Assembly: GCA_021802085.1 (NCBI GenBank)
Contig: JAKAAZ010000164.1
Coordinates: forward strand, 1 to 8,072
Direction: 5' to 3'
Length of the DNA stretch: 8,072 nt
DNA from: Acidobacteriota bacterium
Lineage (GTDB): Bacteria; Acidobacteriota; Terriglobia; Terriglobales; Acidobacteriaceae
Shown: positions 1 through 7,177 of the stretch, piece after piece
How positions within the stretch are numbered: the stretch's first letter is position 1
Layout: each line of letters begins with the position of its first letter
Program-made: the position numbers and the translations under genes
Notes under the pieces: model-generated
Told to the model about the DNA's origin: nothing
Seen by the model: only the letters and a program-made list of their open reading frames with translations
Database searches by the model: none

Positions 1-44
1 CTCTGCTGGGGAAGTCGATAGGAACCCGGATCACGTACAAACAG

Positions 45-78
45 TTGGCAAGTTCCAGCAGGGAGTAAAGTATATAAT
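45..78 (+). promoter_or_regulatory. possible promoter upstream of the E1 gene
   Basis: A perfect TATAAT lies at 73-78 in an AT-rich patch, and a TTGGCA hexamer lies at 45-50. The 22-base gap between them is too long for a standard sigma-70 promoter, and no better -35 box is visible 16-18 bases upstream. If the -10 box is real, the transcript would carry a leader of roughly 155 bases before the ATG at 243. A small inverted repeat, TTCCC-A7-GGGAA (78-94), would lie close to the start site. Weak evidence. Confidence 0.25.
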
Positions 79-182
79 TCCCAAAAAAAGGGAACCTGCA
101 AAACACCACTTCTATGTCGCGCACCCCCCGAGAACCAACTGGCTGACAAGTGGATAGGAAGGCCGCTACAATACAAAGTCGC

Positions 183-214
183 CATACGATTGTCTCGTAT
201 GACAGAGCCAATCG
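183..214 (+). promoter_or_regulatory. nested inverted repeats in the E1 leader
   Basis: CATACGA (183-189) and TCGTATG (195-201) form a perfect 7-base inverted repeat with a 5-base spacer. A second, overlapping pair, CGATTG (187-192) and CAATCG (209-214), is mutually exclusive with the first because they share bases 187-189. The element ends 28 bases before the ATG at 243. It could be a dimeric repressor operator or a leader hairpin that switches between two folds. There is no T-run beside it, so it is not a terminator. Function unknown. Confidence 0.3.
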
Positions 215-230
215 AAGCAGCCCGATCCAA

Positions 231-236
231 AGAGGG
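231..236 (+). promoter_or_regulatory. ribosome binding site deciding the E1 start
   Basis: AGAGGG is followed by a 6-base spacer and the ATG at 243. The in-frame GTG at 150 has no comparable site, so the site selects 243 as the start. Confidence 0.6.
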
Positions 237-242
237 TCCAAC

Positions 243-2444
243 ATGGCAGTCACCCGCACCGTTTCCGCCGCAACAAGGATTGTCGATACGCACGGACTGT
301 CGTCTAAGCGAATGATTCAGATGTACCGGCTCATGTATCTGTCCCGCCGCATCGACGACCGGGAGATCATGCTGAAGCGGCAGCAGAAGATATTCTTCCA
401 AATTTCGGGCGCTGGACATGAAGCACTGATGGTGGCCGCCGGGATGGCGCTGCAGCCTGGCTACGATTGGTTCTATCCGTATTATCGCGACCGGGCGCTG
501 TGCCTGACGCTGGGCATGACCGCGGAGGACATGCTGTTGCAGGCGGTGGGCGCTGCCGCCGATCCCAGCAGCGGCGGGCGACAGATGCCTTCGCACTGGG
601 CGAGCCAAAGCCTGCATATCGTCACACAATCCTCCGCGACGGGATCGCAATGTCTGCAAGCGGTAGGCTGCGCCGAAGCGGGGCGCTATTTTAGCCGTCA
701 CCCGGAAGCCGCCAGGAAGCCGGAGAGTACCGGCGGCGATGTGGATTATCGCGCCTTCAAGAATGTCAGCTTCCACACCGACGAGGTGGTGTATGTCTCG
801 CTGGGCGATGGCGCCACCAGCGAGGGCGAATTCTGGGAGGCGATGAATTCCGCCTCCAACCTGAAGCTGCCGGTGCTGTTTGTGATCGAAGACAATGGCT
901 ATGCGATTTCGGTGCCGGTCGAGGTGAATACGCCGGGCGGCAATATCTCGAAACTCGTGGCCAACTTTCCAAACTTTTTCTTTGCCGAGGTGGATGGCAC
1001 CGAGCCGATCGAGTGCTACAACATTCTGCGGCAGGCGGTGGCGTATTGCCGCTCCGGGCAGGGACCCGCGTTTGTGCATGGCCATGTCGTCCGTCCCTAC
1101 GCGCATTCCTTTTCCGACGATGAGCGTCTTTACCGATCGGAGGCGGAGCGCGAGGCCGACGCCCTGCGCGATCCATTGCCCAAAATGCAGATGCGGTTGC
1201 TGCGGGAGGGTTTTCTGGATGAGGCGGGCATCACGCGGCTGGAGCAGGCGGTAGACGAGGAGATTCGGGTTGCAACGGAAGTAGCTCTGCGCGCGGCGCC
1301 ACCTTCGACGGACACGATTCCTCTCCATATTTATTCCGAGGATCTCGATCCCACCTCGCCGTCTCTACTCAAGGAGCCGCAGCCGGTCGCCGAGGACCCT
1401 GCATCCGCGGTTCGCGAGCATACGATGGCGGACCTGATGAACGCGTGTCTGCACGATGAAATGTGCCGCGATGAACGCGTTGTGGTGTTTGGGGAAGACG
1501 TTGCCGACTGCAGCCGCGACACCAGTCTGGAAGGCGGGCTGGTGAAGGGCAAGGGCGGTGTCTTCAAACTGACAGCCGGTCTGCAGAGTGCTTTCGGTTC
1601 CGACCGGGTTTTCAATTCGCCGCTGGCCGAGGCCAATATCGTTGGACGTGCGATTGGCATGGCCACACGCGGCCTGAAACCGGTGGCAGAGATTCAATTC
1701 TTCGATTACATCTGGCCGGCCATGCACCAGTTGCGGAACGAGCTTCCGCTGATTCGTTGGCGCTCCAATGGAATCTTCTCCTGTCCTTTAGTGATTCGCG
1801 TGCCCACGGGCGGCTATCTGACGGGCGGTGCCATCTATCACTCGCAATCCGGCGAGAGCATCTTTACGCACACGCCGGGCATGCGGGTCGTCTACCCGTC
1901 GAATGCTCTCGACGCCAACGGCCTGCTGCGCACCGCCATCCGTTGCGACGATCCGGTGCTCTTTTTGGAACATAAGAGGCTCTATCGCGAGACCTTCGGG
2001 CGGGCCGCATATCCGGGGCCGGACTACACGATTCCGTTTGGCAAGGCAAGTATCCTCCGCGCCGGAAAGCAGTTGACCGTGATCACCTTTGGCGCGGTGG
2101 TGCCGCGCGCCTTGCAGGCGGCGCAGCGCGCCGAACGCGAGAATGGTCTGGATGTCGAGCTGATCGATCTGCGCACGCTGAACCCCTACGACTGGGACGC
2201 GATTGCAACCTCGGTGCGCAAAACCAGCCGCGCGTTGGTGGCGTATGAAGACATGCGCAGTTGGGGGTATGGGGCCGAGATCGCCGCCCGCATCGGAGAG
2301 GAACTCTTCGACGATCTGGACGCTCCAGTGCGCCGCATCGCAGCAAAAGACGTGTTCGTCGCCTATCAGCCGCTGCTGGAAGATGAAATTCTGCCGCAGC
2401 CGGAAGACATCCGCAAGGCGATGGTGGAGCTGGCTGCTTTTTAA
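243..2444 (+). CDS. fused alpha-beta E1 component of a 2-oxoacid dehydrogenase complex
   Basis: This 733-residue protein is a thiamine-diphosphate enzyme that decarboxylates a 2-oxoacid and passes the acyl group to the lipoyl arm of an E2 partner in the cytoplasm. The alpha half comes first. It has the GRQMPSHW segment (M115-W119), the cofactor motif opening with GDG at 188-190 and closing with EDN (N218), and a loop HSFSDD (288-293) matching the E1-alpha phosphorylation-loop region. From about residue 390 the beta half follows, with FGED (417-419), NSPLAEANIVG, and a catalytic-type His in IYHSQ (H533). Alpha and beta are separate chains in most complexes, but single-chain fusions near 700 residues are known. 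Motif style suggests branched-chain 2-oxoacids, though pyruvate or acetoin cannot be excluded. No E2 or E3 gene adjoins it. The start at 243 is chosen over GTG 150 for its ribosome site and because the 31 extra residues look non-conserved. Confidence 0.92.
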   Translation: MAVTRTVSAATRIVDTHGLSSKRMIQMYRLMYLSRRIDDREIMLKRQQKIFFQISGAGHEALMVAAGMALQPGYDWFYPYYRDRALCLTLGMTAEDMLLQAVGAAADPSSGGRQMPSHWASQSLHIVTQSSATGSQCLQAVGCAEAGRYFSRHPEAARKPESTGGDVDYRAFKNVSFHTDEVVYVSLGDGATSEGEFWEAMNSASNLKLPVLFVIEDNGYAISVPVEVNTPGGNISKLVANFPNFFFAEVDGTEPIECYNILRQAVAYCRSGQGPAFVHGHVVRPYAHSFSDDERLYRSEAEREADALRDPLPKMQMRLLREGFLDEAGITRLEQAVDEEIRVATEVALRAAPPSTDTIPLHIYSEDLDPTSPSLLKEPQPVAEDPASAVREHTMADLMNACLHDEMCRDERVVVFGEDVADCSRDTSLEGGLVKGKGGVFKLTAGLQSAFGSDRVFNSPLAEANIVGRAIGMATRGLKPVAEIQFFDYIWPAMHQLRNELPLIRWRSNGIFSCPLVIRVPTGGYLTGGAIYHSQSGESIFTHTPGMRVVYPSNALDANGLLRTAIRCDDPVLFLEHKRLYRETFGRAAYPGPDYTIPFGKASILRAGKQLTVITFGAVVPRALQAAQRAERENGLDVELIDLRTLNPYDWDAIATSVRKTSRALVAYEDMRSWGYGAEIAARIGEELFDDLDAPVRRIAAKDVFVAYQPLLEDEILPQPEDIRKAMVELAAF

Positions 2445-2489
2445 TCAAGGCTCCATTTTCCACCGTGCTCTACTTCATTTGCTCAAATC

Positions 2490-2539
2490 AAAAAATCTCA
2501 GCCGCGAATCGCGCCTGATTCGTGGCTGGAGACCTTTTT
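2490..2539. terminator. bidirectional intrinsic terminator between convergent units
   Basis: CAGCCGCGAATC (2499-2510) pairs with GATTCGTGGCTG (2517-2528) across a 6-base loop. Eleven of 12 positions are Watson-Crick and the other is a G-U pair when read from the + strand. On the + strand, TTTTT follows at 2535-2539, six bases beyond the stem. On the - strand, the A-run at 2490-2495 becomes TTTTTT, three bases beyond the stem, which is the better terminator. It sits 45 bases past the E1 stop and about 40 bases past the TG-B stop, so it can serve both units. Confidence 0.75.
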
Positions 2540-2567
2540 GCCGCACCTTCAGCGGGGAGCTGCGCCA

Positions 2568-3623
2568 TTACCGTCTGGATCCTTCGCTTCGCTCAGAATG
2601 ACAACCCAGCTTGTGAGGCGGAGCGAATGCCGCCATTGAAGATTGTTGTTGCTGCATATGCTGCAGATGGAGCAAGGTCGAAGGCGGCGGAGGCGGCTCC
2701 TGCGCGCGCTCGACGAGGATCGACCAATCTTCAGGGACGGGCATGTCCTGGTCGAGTTCGGGCGCCTTGTCGAAGGCCGTGACCTGGACGGCGACGTAGA
2801 GTTCGCTGTCCGCGCGGCCGCGATAAATGCCGGTCGTGGGGGGAACGTCGGCGTAGTCGCGGCCAATGGCGGTGCGAATATGCCGTTCATGGGCGAGAAG
2901 ATTGTTGGTGGGATCGAAGCCTACCCAGCCCACGTGGGGAAGAAAGGCCTCGGCCCACGCGTGGGTGGCGTCGGAGACGGATCGGTCCATGTGCTCTTTG
3001 CCGTGGTAGAAATAGCCGCTGACATAGCGGCAGGGAATGCCGAGATGGCGCACCAGGGCGATCATGGTGTGGGTGAAATCCTGGCAGACTCCATTCCGAG
3101 ACTGGATGGCTTCGTCGATGGGCGAGTCGACGCGGGTGCTGCGCGGCACATAGTTGAAGTACTGGTACAGCTTTTCATTCAGCTCCCGCAGCAGGATAAG
3201 TGGATCATCGCGCCGGCGCACGTCAAAGCGTTCGACCAGACCCAGGAGCGCCGGGGTGGGCTTGGCGAATTCGCTGGGCAGCAGCATCTCCCAGTAATCG
3301 CCCTCAGCGACAAGGGCGTCCAGTTGCGCCCAGGCGCCGGGATGCAGGAAATGCGGCACGGCGCCGAGGGACTGCTGTTCGACGAGAGCTTCCGCGACGA
3401 TGACAAGCTGGGAATGCTCGCCGGGAATGTCGAAGTGATGGACATTGTTGCCGAGATGATCGCGGTAGGAAAAGACGCGGCAGCGCGGGCTGACGGAGAG
3501 CGAGAACGAGAGACAGCGCTGGTTGCTGTCACTGCGCGGATGCATGCGCGTTTCCATGACGCTTTCGCTGACCGGGTTGCTGTAGCGGAATTTGGTAAGG
3601 TGCCGGATAGAGAAAAATTTCAT
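2568..3623 (-). CDS. transglutaminase-fold cysteine hydrolase with intact triad (TG-B), last gene of the operon
   Basis: This 351-residue protein belongs to the bacterial transglutaminase-like family (COG1305 type). An N-terminal beta-rich domain (about 1-160, starting FSIRHLTKFRYS) precedes the papain-like core. The triad is visible as GVCQDF (C180), ATHAWAE (H221) and GFDPTN (D237), so it should be competent to cleave or transfer amide bonds. No signal peptide is apparent, so it is probably cytoplasmic. GAGG lies 5 bases before the ATG, and the gene begins 34 bases after the alpha-E stop. The end is odd. After about residue 300 the chain becomes low complexity, with a PPPPP run and a QQQQ run. 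The last 11 residues, CHSERSEGSRR, are read from an interspersed repeat, so the native C-terminus was probably replaced or extended. Substrate unknown; context suggests it acts on the product of the ATP-grasp protein. Confidence 0.88.
   Translation of the reverse strand: MKFFSIRHLTKFRYSNPVSESVMETRMHPRSDSNQRCLSFSLSVSPRCRVFSYRDHLGNNVHHFDIPGEHSQLVIVAEALVEQQSLGAVPHFLHPGAWAQLDALVAEGDYWEMLLPSEFAKPTPALLGLVERFDVRRRDDPLILLRELNEKLYQYFNYVPRSTRVDSPIDEAIQSRNGVCQDFTHTMIALVRHLGIPCRYVSGYFYHGKEHMDRSVSDATHAWAEAFLPHVGWVGFDPTNNLLAHERHIRTAIGRDYADVPPTTGIYRGRADSELYVAVQVTAFDKAPELDQDMPVPEDWSILVERAQEPPPPPSTLLHLQHMQQQQSSMAAFAPPHKLGCHSERSEGSRR
2577..2603 (-). repeat. interspersed repeat of the CHSERSE / VILSEAKDP type
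   Basis: On the - strand the stretch begins TGTCATTCTGAGCGAAGCGA and continues AGGATCC. It contains AGCGA tandemly duplicated. From memory, this core is dispersed in many copies in Acidobacteriota and several other bacterial genomes, and is recognised by its translations CHSERSEE and VILSEAKDP. Here one frame ends TG-B and another reads VVILSEAKDP. No second copy is seen in the window. The exact borders of the element are not defined by the sequence alone. Confidence 0.65.
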
Positions 3624-3657
3624 CTTGCCCTCGCGGAAAAGTTCGTTCCAGGTACGG

Positions 3658-4617
3658 TCAGGCGGAAAGCGCGGCCTGCACGGAATAGTGAATGTAGGAG
3701 CCGTAAATCAGGTCGTGGATCAACAGACACTGGCGCAGAATGTTCGACATGTATGCAGAGACGTCCTGGTCGAGAATCTCATTGATCTCGGCAAAATTGA
3801 GCGAGGCTTGCAGGCGTCCGGCCATGCGGCTCAGCTCATCCGAGGCAAGCCTTCCGCTGGACTGCTGCACGGAAATCACGGCCTGCCGCAGGCCATCGAT
3901 GGCGTAGCGGACCGAGTGCGGGAAGTCCGGATTGAGCAGCAGGAATTCAAGAATCCACTCGTGGGTCAGGTCCGCAGTATAGACGCGACAATAGGCTTCA
4001 AACGCAGTGCAGCAGCGGAGCAGGCCAATCCATTCCAAATATTGATTGCTATCGGGCGTCTGCTGGGCGGTCACAAAGAAATCCCGATAATAAATATCGA
4101 GGAGTTTCACGGTGGCGAAGGCGCGCTCAATCGAGCGGCCCATCTGGATGAACTGCCAGCCTTCCCCATGGTTCATGGTGGTGTCCGTGACGCCCTGGAA
4201 CAGATGCAGGCCATCGAGGACGACGGGAAGAAATTCTTCCAATCCGTGACCATTGCCGGAGATGTTCGGTTCGGTGGCCTGGAGGTAGAGGCGATTCAGG
4301 CGCTGCCATTGTTCCGTGCTCAACTCATCGCGAACCTGGCGCGCATTTTCACGGGCGGAAACGATACAGGCAGTAATCGACGCGCGATTGTCGGCGTCGA
4401 AGGTAAGCGCGCGCACCAGCTGGTTGTAATCGCCCCGCCATTCGATCTCTTCCGGGTTGCCGAGCGCCGCCAGGACGCGGAGCCAGCGGCCCTCCGCGCT
4501 GGTGCTGGAGCGGTCGAGCATCAGGCCCATGTTCACGTCGAGCAGGCGCACGGTATGTTCCGCGCGCTCGAGATAACGGCTCATCCAGTAGAGACTGTCG
4601 GCAACTCTTGATAGCAT
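3658..4617 (-). CDS. alpha-E domain protein (DUF403 family), partner of the ATP-grasp protein
   Basis: This 319-residue, almost wholly helical protein opens with MLSRVADSLYWMSRYLERAE, the characteristic start of the alpha-E family (COG2307), and its length fits the family. Further family-like stretches are EWIGLLRCCTAFEAYCR and FLLLNPDFPHSVRYAI. Alpha-E proteins accompany circularly permuted ATP-grasp proteins, sometimes fused to them, and are thought to assist amide-bond formation; their own activity is not established. The start is set at ATG 4617 because GAGG (4624-4627) lies 6 bases before it and it gives the family N-terminus. An ATG at 4623 abuts the same GAGG with no spacer, and a TTG at 4629 overlaps it. 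The gene follows the ATP-grasp stop by 36 bases, so the two are surely co-transcribed. Confidence 0.9.
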   Translation of the reverse strand: MLSRVADSLYWMSRYLERAEHTVRLLDVNMGLMLDRSSTSAEGRWLRVLAALGNPEEIEWRGDYNQLVRALTFDADNRASITACIVSARENARQVRDELSTEQWQRLNRLYLQATEPNISGNGHGLEEFLPVVLDGLHLFQGVTDTTMNHGEGWQFIQMGRSIERAFATVKLLDIYYRDFFVTAQQTPDSNQYLEWIGLLRCCTAFEAYCRVYTADLTHEWILEFLLLNPDFPHSVRYAIDGLRQAVISVQQSSGRLASDELSRMAGRLQASLNFAEINEILDQDVSAYMSNILRQCLLIHDLIYGSYIHYSVQAALSA

Positions 4618-4623
4618 GCGCAT

Positions 4624-4627
4624 CCTC
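4624..4627 (-). promoter_or_regulatory. ribosome binding site deciding the alpha-E start
   Basis: GAGG on the - strand is followed by 6 bases and the ATG at 4617. It excludes the overlapping TTG (4629) and the directly abutting ATG (4623) as preferred starts. Confidence 0.55.
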
Positions 4628-4653
4628 AACTAGTTCCGGGTTTCATGGAGATG

Positions 4654-6162
4654 TCAGTCATTCAATACCCAGGTATCTTTGCTGCCTCCGCCTTGCGATG
4701 AGTTGACGACCAGCGAGCCCTTCGGCAACGCGACTCGGGTCAGGCCGCCAGGGACGATGGTGACCTTATCTCCGTACAGAATGTAGGGCCGCAGATCGAC
4801 GTGCCGGGGTTCGATGCTCGGCGAATCGGGACTGCCCATCAGGCAGGGAGCGCGCGAGAAATCCAGTGTCGGCTGGGCGATGTAATTGCGCGGATTGGCC
4901 TCAATGAGGGCATGAAATTCATCGCGCTGGGCCTGCGTACTCTTGGGGCCGATCAGCATGCCGTAGCCGCCCGATTCGCCGACCGCTTTGACGACCAGCT
5001 TGTCGAGATTCTGAAGCGTGTGCTGACGCTGCGCCGGATCGGTCATCAGATAGGTCTCCACATTCTGAAGCAGCGGCTCTTCGCCCAGGTAATAGCGGAT
5101 GATGGCGGGAACGTAGGCGTAGATGGCCTTGTCATCGGCGAGACCGGTGCCGAAAGCATTGGCGAGCGTCACATTGCCGGCGCGATACGCATTGAAGAGC
5201 CCGGCCACGCCAAGGATCGAGTCGGAACGGAAGGCGAGGGGATCGATGAAGTCGTCATCGACGCGGCGATAAATCACATCGACGCGCTTGAGACCGGCGG
5301 TGGTGCGCATATACACGACATTGTCGTGGATCACCAGGTCGCGGCCTTCGACCAGCTCAATGCCCATCTGGCGGGCGAGGTAGGTGTGCTCGAAATAGGC
5401 CGAGTTGTAAATGCCCGGCGTGAGCAGCACGATGGAAGGTTCAGGGCGGCCCTCGGGTGCGAGCGAACGAAGCGTGCTGAGCAGGACGCGCGTGTAGTGC
5501 TCGATAGGACGCACGCCATACTTGGCGAAGAGCTGCGGAAAGATCCGCTTCATGACGCGGCGGCAGGTCAGCATGTAACTGACGCCGCTCGGCACACGCA
5601 GATTGTCCTCCAGCACAACGAACTCGCCATTGCCGAGACGCAACAGATCGGTGCCGGTGACCGCGATATAGACATTGCGCGGGACCTGCAGGCCGCGCAT
5701 TTCGCGGCGAAAGTGCCGGCAGCTGTAGACGATCTCGCGCGGGACAAACCCGTCCGCGAGGATTTTACCTTCGTTGTACACGTCGCGGAGGAACAGATTC
5801 AGCGCGGTGATGCGCTGCGTCAATCCTTTTTCAATGCGTTCCCATTCGCCGGCGGTAATGATGCGGGGCAGCAGATCGTAAGGAAAAATGCGCTCCGTGC
5901 CCTCGTCCCGTCCATAGACGGTGAAGGTGATTCCCTGCATCAGGAAAGAGATATCGGCGGACTGCTTGCGGCGGTGCAGTTCCTCTTTGGGGAGCTTTGA
6001 AAACGTGCTCAGCAGGGACTCGTAGTGAGGGCGAACCACCCCCTGATCGTCGAACATCTCGTCAAACGCGGCATCGAGAAAGTATTCCTCGAGAGCCGGA
6101 TCTTTGCGCCGCGGCCTATCTGCGCCGGGCGTTTGCGCGCGGACTTCACTATTGGTCGGCAT
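4654..6162 (-). CDS. circularly permuted ATP-grasp protein (predicted amide-bond ligase)
   Basis: This 502-residue protein matches the COG2308 family (older names DUF404 and DUF407), predicted to join a carboxylate to an amine using ATP. Visible family motifs, in order, are LEDNLRVPSG (184-193), an AGNVTLANAFGTGLADDK block (328-345), VVKAVGESGGYGMLIGP (390-406; probable nucleotide-binding lysine and glycine-rich loop), HVDLRPYILYG (454-464) and NSSQGGGSKDTWVL (487-500), ending at the usual distance from the last motif. The open frame extends upstream to 6255, but those 31 residues merely shadow the preceding gene. ATG 6162 overlaps the TG-A stop by 14 bases, which points to translational coupling. 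A purine-rich GGAAGAAG lies about 10 bases upstream. It is the likely core enzyme of the operon. The actual substrates are unknown; a peptide-like product is the published hypothesis for the family. Confidence 0.9.
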   Translation of the reverse strand: MPTNSEVRAQTPGADRPRRKDPALEEYFLDAAFDEMFDDQGVVRPHYESLLSTFSKLPKEELHRRKQSADISFLMQGITFTVYGRDEGTERIFPYDLLPRIITAGEWERIEKGLTQRITALNLFLRDVYNEGKILADGFVPREIVYSCRHFRREMRGLQVPRNVYIAVTGTDLLRLGNGEFVVLEDNLRVPSGVSYMLTCRRVMKRIFPQLFAKYGVRPIEHYTRVLLSTLRSLAPEGRPEPSIVLLTPGIYNSAYFEHTYLARQMGIELVEGRDLVIHDNVVYMRTTAGLKRVDVIYRRVDDDFIDPLAFRSDSILGVAGLFNAYRAGNVTLANAFGTGLADDKAIYAYVPAIIRYYLGEEPLLQNVETYLMTDPAQRQHTLQNLDKLVVKAVGESGGYGMLIGPKSTQAQRDEFHALIEANPRNYIAQPTLDFSRAPCLMGSPDSPSIEPRHVDLRPYILYGDKVTIVPGGLTRVALPKGSLVVNSSQGGGSKDTWVLND

Positions 6163-6967
6163 CTTCGCTGGCTTCTTCCGTGATGACGGTGAACTGCGTA
6201 AGTTCGGCAAATCCAAAGGACGTGGTAAGGGCGACGTCGGAGGCATCGCGGCCAACCGCCATCAGAACTCGCCCGATGCGCGGAATGTTATGCCTGGCAT
6301 CGAAGGTCCACCAGCGATGATCGAGATACACCTCGAACCATGCGCTGAAGTCCATGGGGCCGGAGGCAGGGAAGCCGATATCCCCCAGGTAGCCGGTCGC
6401 ATAGCGGGCGGGAATATTGAGCGCGCGGCAGAAAGTGACGGCGAGGTGCTGGAAATCCCGGCAGACGCCGACCCGCTCTGTAAAGGTATCGAGCGCGCTG
6501 CGAGTGGGGCGGGCAAAGTTATAGCCGAAGCGGATACGCGCATTCACCCAGCTGCAGACGGCATAGACGCGTGCCCACCCGTGAGGGATGTGCCCGAACA
6601 GGTCGAGCGCAATGCCGGAGAGCTGGTCCACCTCGCAGTAGCGGCTGTTCAACATGTAGATGAGCGCTTCGTTGGGGAGTTCTTCGATGGGAACTTCGCG
6701 CGCGTCCGGGTTGATGGGGTCCGGATCGCCCGAGTCGCGGATGAGGGTTTCGCTATAGAGACGCAGGTCACCCTGGGGTGCAAAGATGCGTGAGCAGATA
6801 TTGCCAAAGGAGTCCTGATATTCCGGGACGGAAGCCGTGGGTTCGATGTGCAGCGTATCGGGTTGGAGCAGGTCGGCGTGTCGCGAGGGGTGAACGTGCA
6901 GCATCGCCACGATCGAAACCGGGGCTGGGAGAGAGAAACGAATGTCGTACCCTAAACGTATCAACAT
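6149..6967 (-). CDS. transglutaminase-fold protein lacking the expected catalytic His (TG-A), first gene of the operon
   Basis: This 272-residue protein starts MLIRLGYDIRFSLP, typical of the short transglutaminase-like proteins found beside ATP-grasp and alpha-E genes. The core shows GVCRDFQH (C169) and RWWTFDARHN (D223). The segment between them, PMDFSAWFEVYL, has Ser208 where TG-B and classical members carry the catalytic His (THAW in TG-B). The spacings (C to S 39, S to D 15) confirm the alignment. The Ser may be normal for its subfamily, with another residue such as H226 substituting, or the protein may be non-catalytic. No signal peptide is seen. The start at 6967 fits the family; AGAGGG lies 10 bases upstream. 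Its last 14 bases overlap the ATP-grasp gene. It should be transcribed from a promoter in the 6968-7177 spacer. Confidence 0.88.
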   Translation of the reverse strand: MLIRLGYDIRFSLPAPVSIVAMLHVHPSRHADLLQPDTLHIEPTASVPEYQDSFGNICSRIFAPQGDLRLYSETLIRDSGDPDPINPDAREVPIEELPNEALIYMLNSRYCEVDQLSGIALDLFGHIPHGWARVYAVCSWVNARIRFGYNFARPTRSALDTFTERVGVCRDFQHLAVTFCRALNIPARYATGYLGDIGFPASGPMDFSAWFEVYLDHRWWTFDARHNIPRIGRVLMAVGRDASDVALTTSFGFAELTQFTVITEEASEDADQ

Positions 6968-7177
6968 GAAGGTAGTGCCCTCTCGCTGGAATCGTCCGCG
7001 CTACTTTCAATGTAAGATCTCGCCGCCAATCCGAGCAGACAGGATTTTTGGGGAGATGTTCCAGAATGTATCAGACTTTCCAGCATTCATTTCTAATTGT
7101 GCGTCGAATTTCCATCGATTTCAGCGACTGCGAGTTTACGATTAAGTCTAACCAGATGCATTCTGCCAAGGAGAAGC
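6968..7177. promoter_or_regulatory. divergent promoter region between the operon and the Anbu gene
   Basis: This 210-base spacer is more AT-rich than its flanks and must hold the promoters for both the - strand operon and the + strand Anbu gene, as both start here. I find no convincing -35/-10 pair in either direction. TACGAT at 7137-7142 (+) and TACATT on the - strand near 7009-7014 are -10-like but lack partners. A near-direct repeat, TCGAATTTC then TCGATTTC, occurs around 7104-7122. The small open frames crossing the spacer lack ribosome sites and look like chance. Confidence 0.45.
7168..7173 (+). promoter_or_regulatory. ribosome binding site deciding the Anbu start
   Basis: AAGGAG is followed by 4 bases and the ATG at 7178. 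It sets the start so that Thr follows the initiator Met, as the N-terminal-nucleophile mechanism needs, and excludes the in-frame start at 7097. Confidence 0.7.

Noticed and set aside
2..157. Open frames at the left edge (2-157, and 3-68 ending in TAA) as tails of an upstream gene
   Set aside because: Too short to tell from chance; no recognisable motif. The 3-68 frame has gene-like third-position GC but only 21 codons.
150..242. N-terminal extension of the E1 protein to a GTG at 150
   Set aside because: The extra 31 residues are polar and unlike the family; the AGAGGG site favours ATG 243.
2643..3785. A 380-codon open frame on the + strand opposite TG-B
   Set aside because: It lies antisense to a gene with a clear triad, family motifs and ribosome site; its translation resembles no family I know. 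GC-rich coding DNA commonly gives long antisense frames.
3592..4611. A 339-codon open frame on the + strand opposite alpha-E
   Set aside because: It is antisense to a well-recognised family member, with composition typical of a mirror frame and no ribosome site that stands out.
4801..6000. A 399-codon open frame on the + strand opposite the ATP-grasp gene
   Set aside because: It is antisense to all the conserved ATP-grasp motifs; long only because stop codons are rare in this mirror frame.
6163..6255. N-terminal extension of the ATP-grasp protein to 6255
   Set aside because: It would overlap TG-A by 107 bases and adds a Pro/Ser-rich segment that is just another frame of TG-A.
6104..6793. 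A 229-codon open frame on the + strand opposite TG-A
   Set aside because: It is an antisense shadow of a gene with family motifs; no recognisable product.
7026..7040. AATCC then GGATTTTT as a + strand terminator in the divergent spacer
   Set aside because: The stem is only 5 base pairs and no gene is transcribed into it from the left on the + strand.
7097..7177. N-terminal extension of the Anbu protein to 7097
   Set aside because: It would bury the Thr nucleophile behind 28 residues; AAGGAG sits right before ATG 7178.
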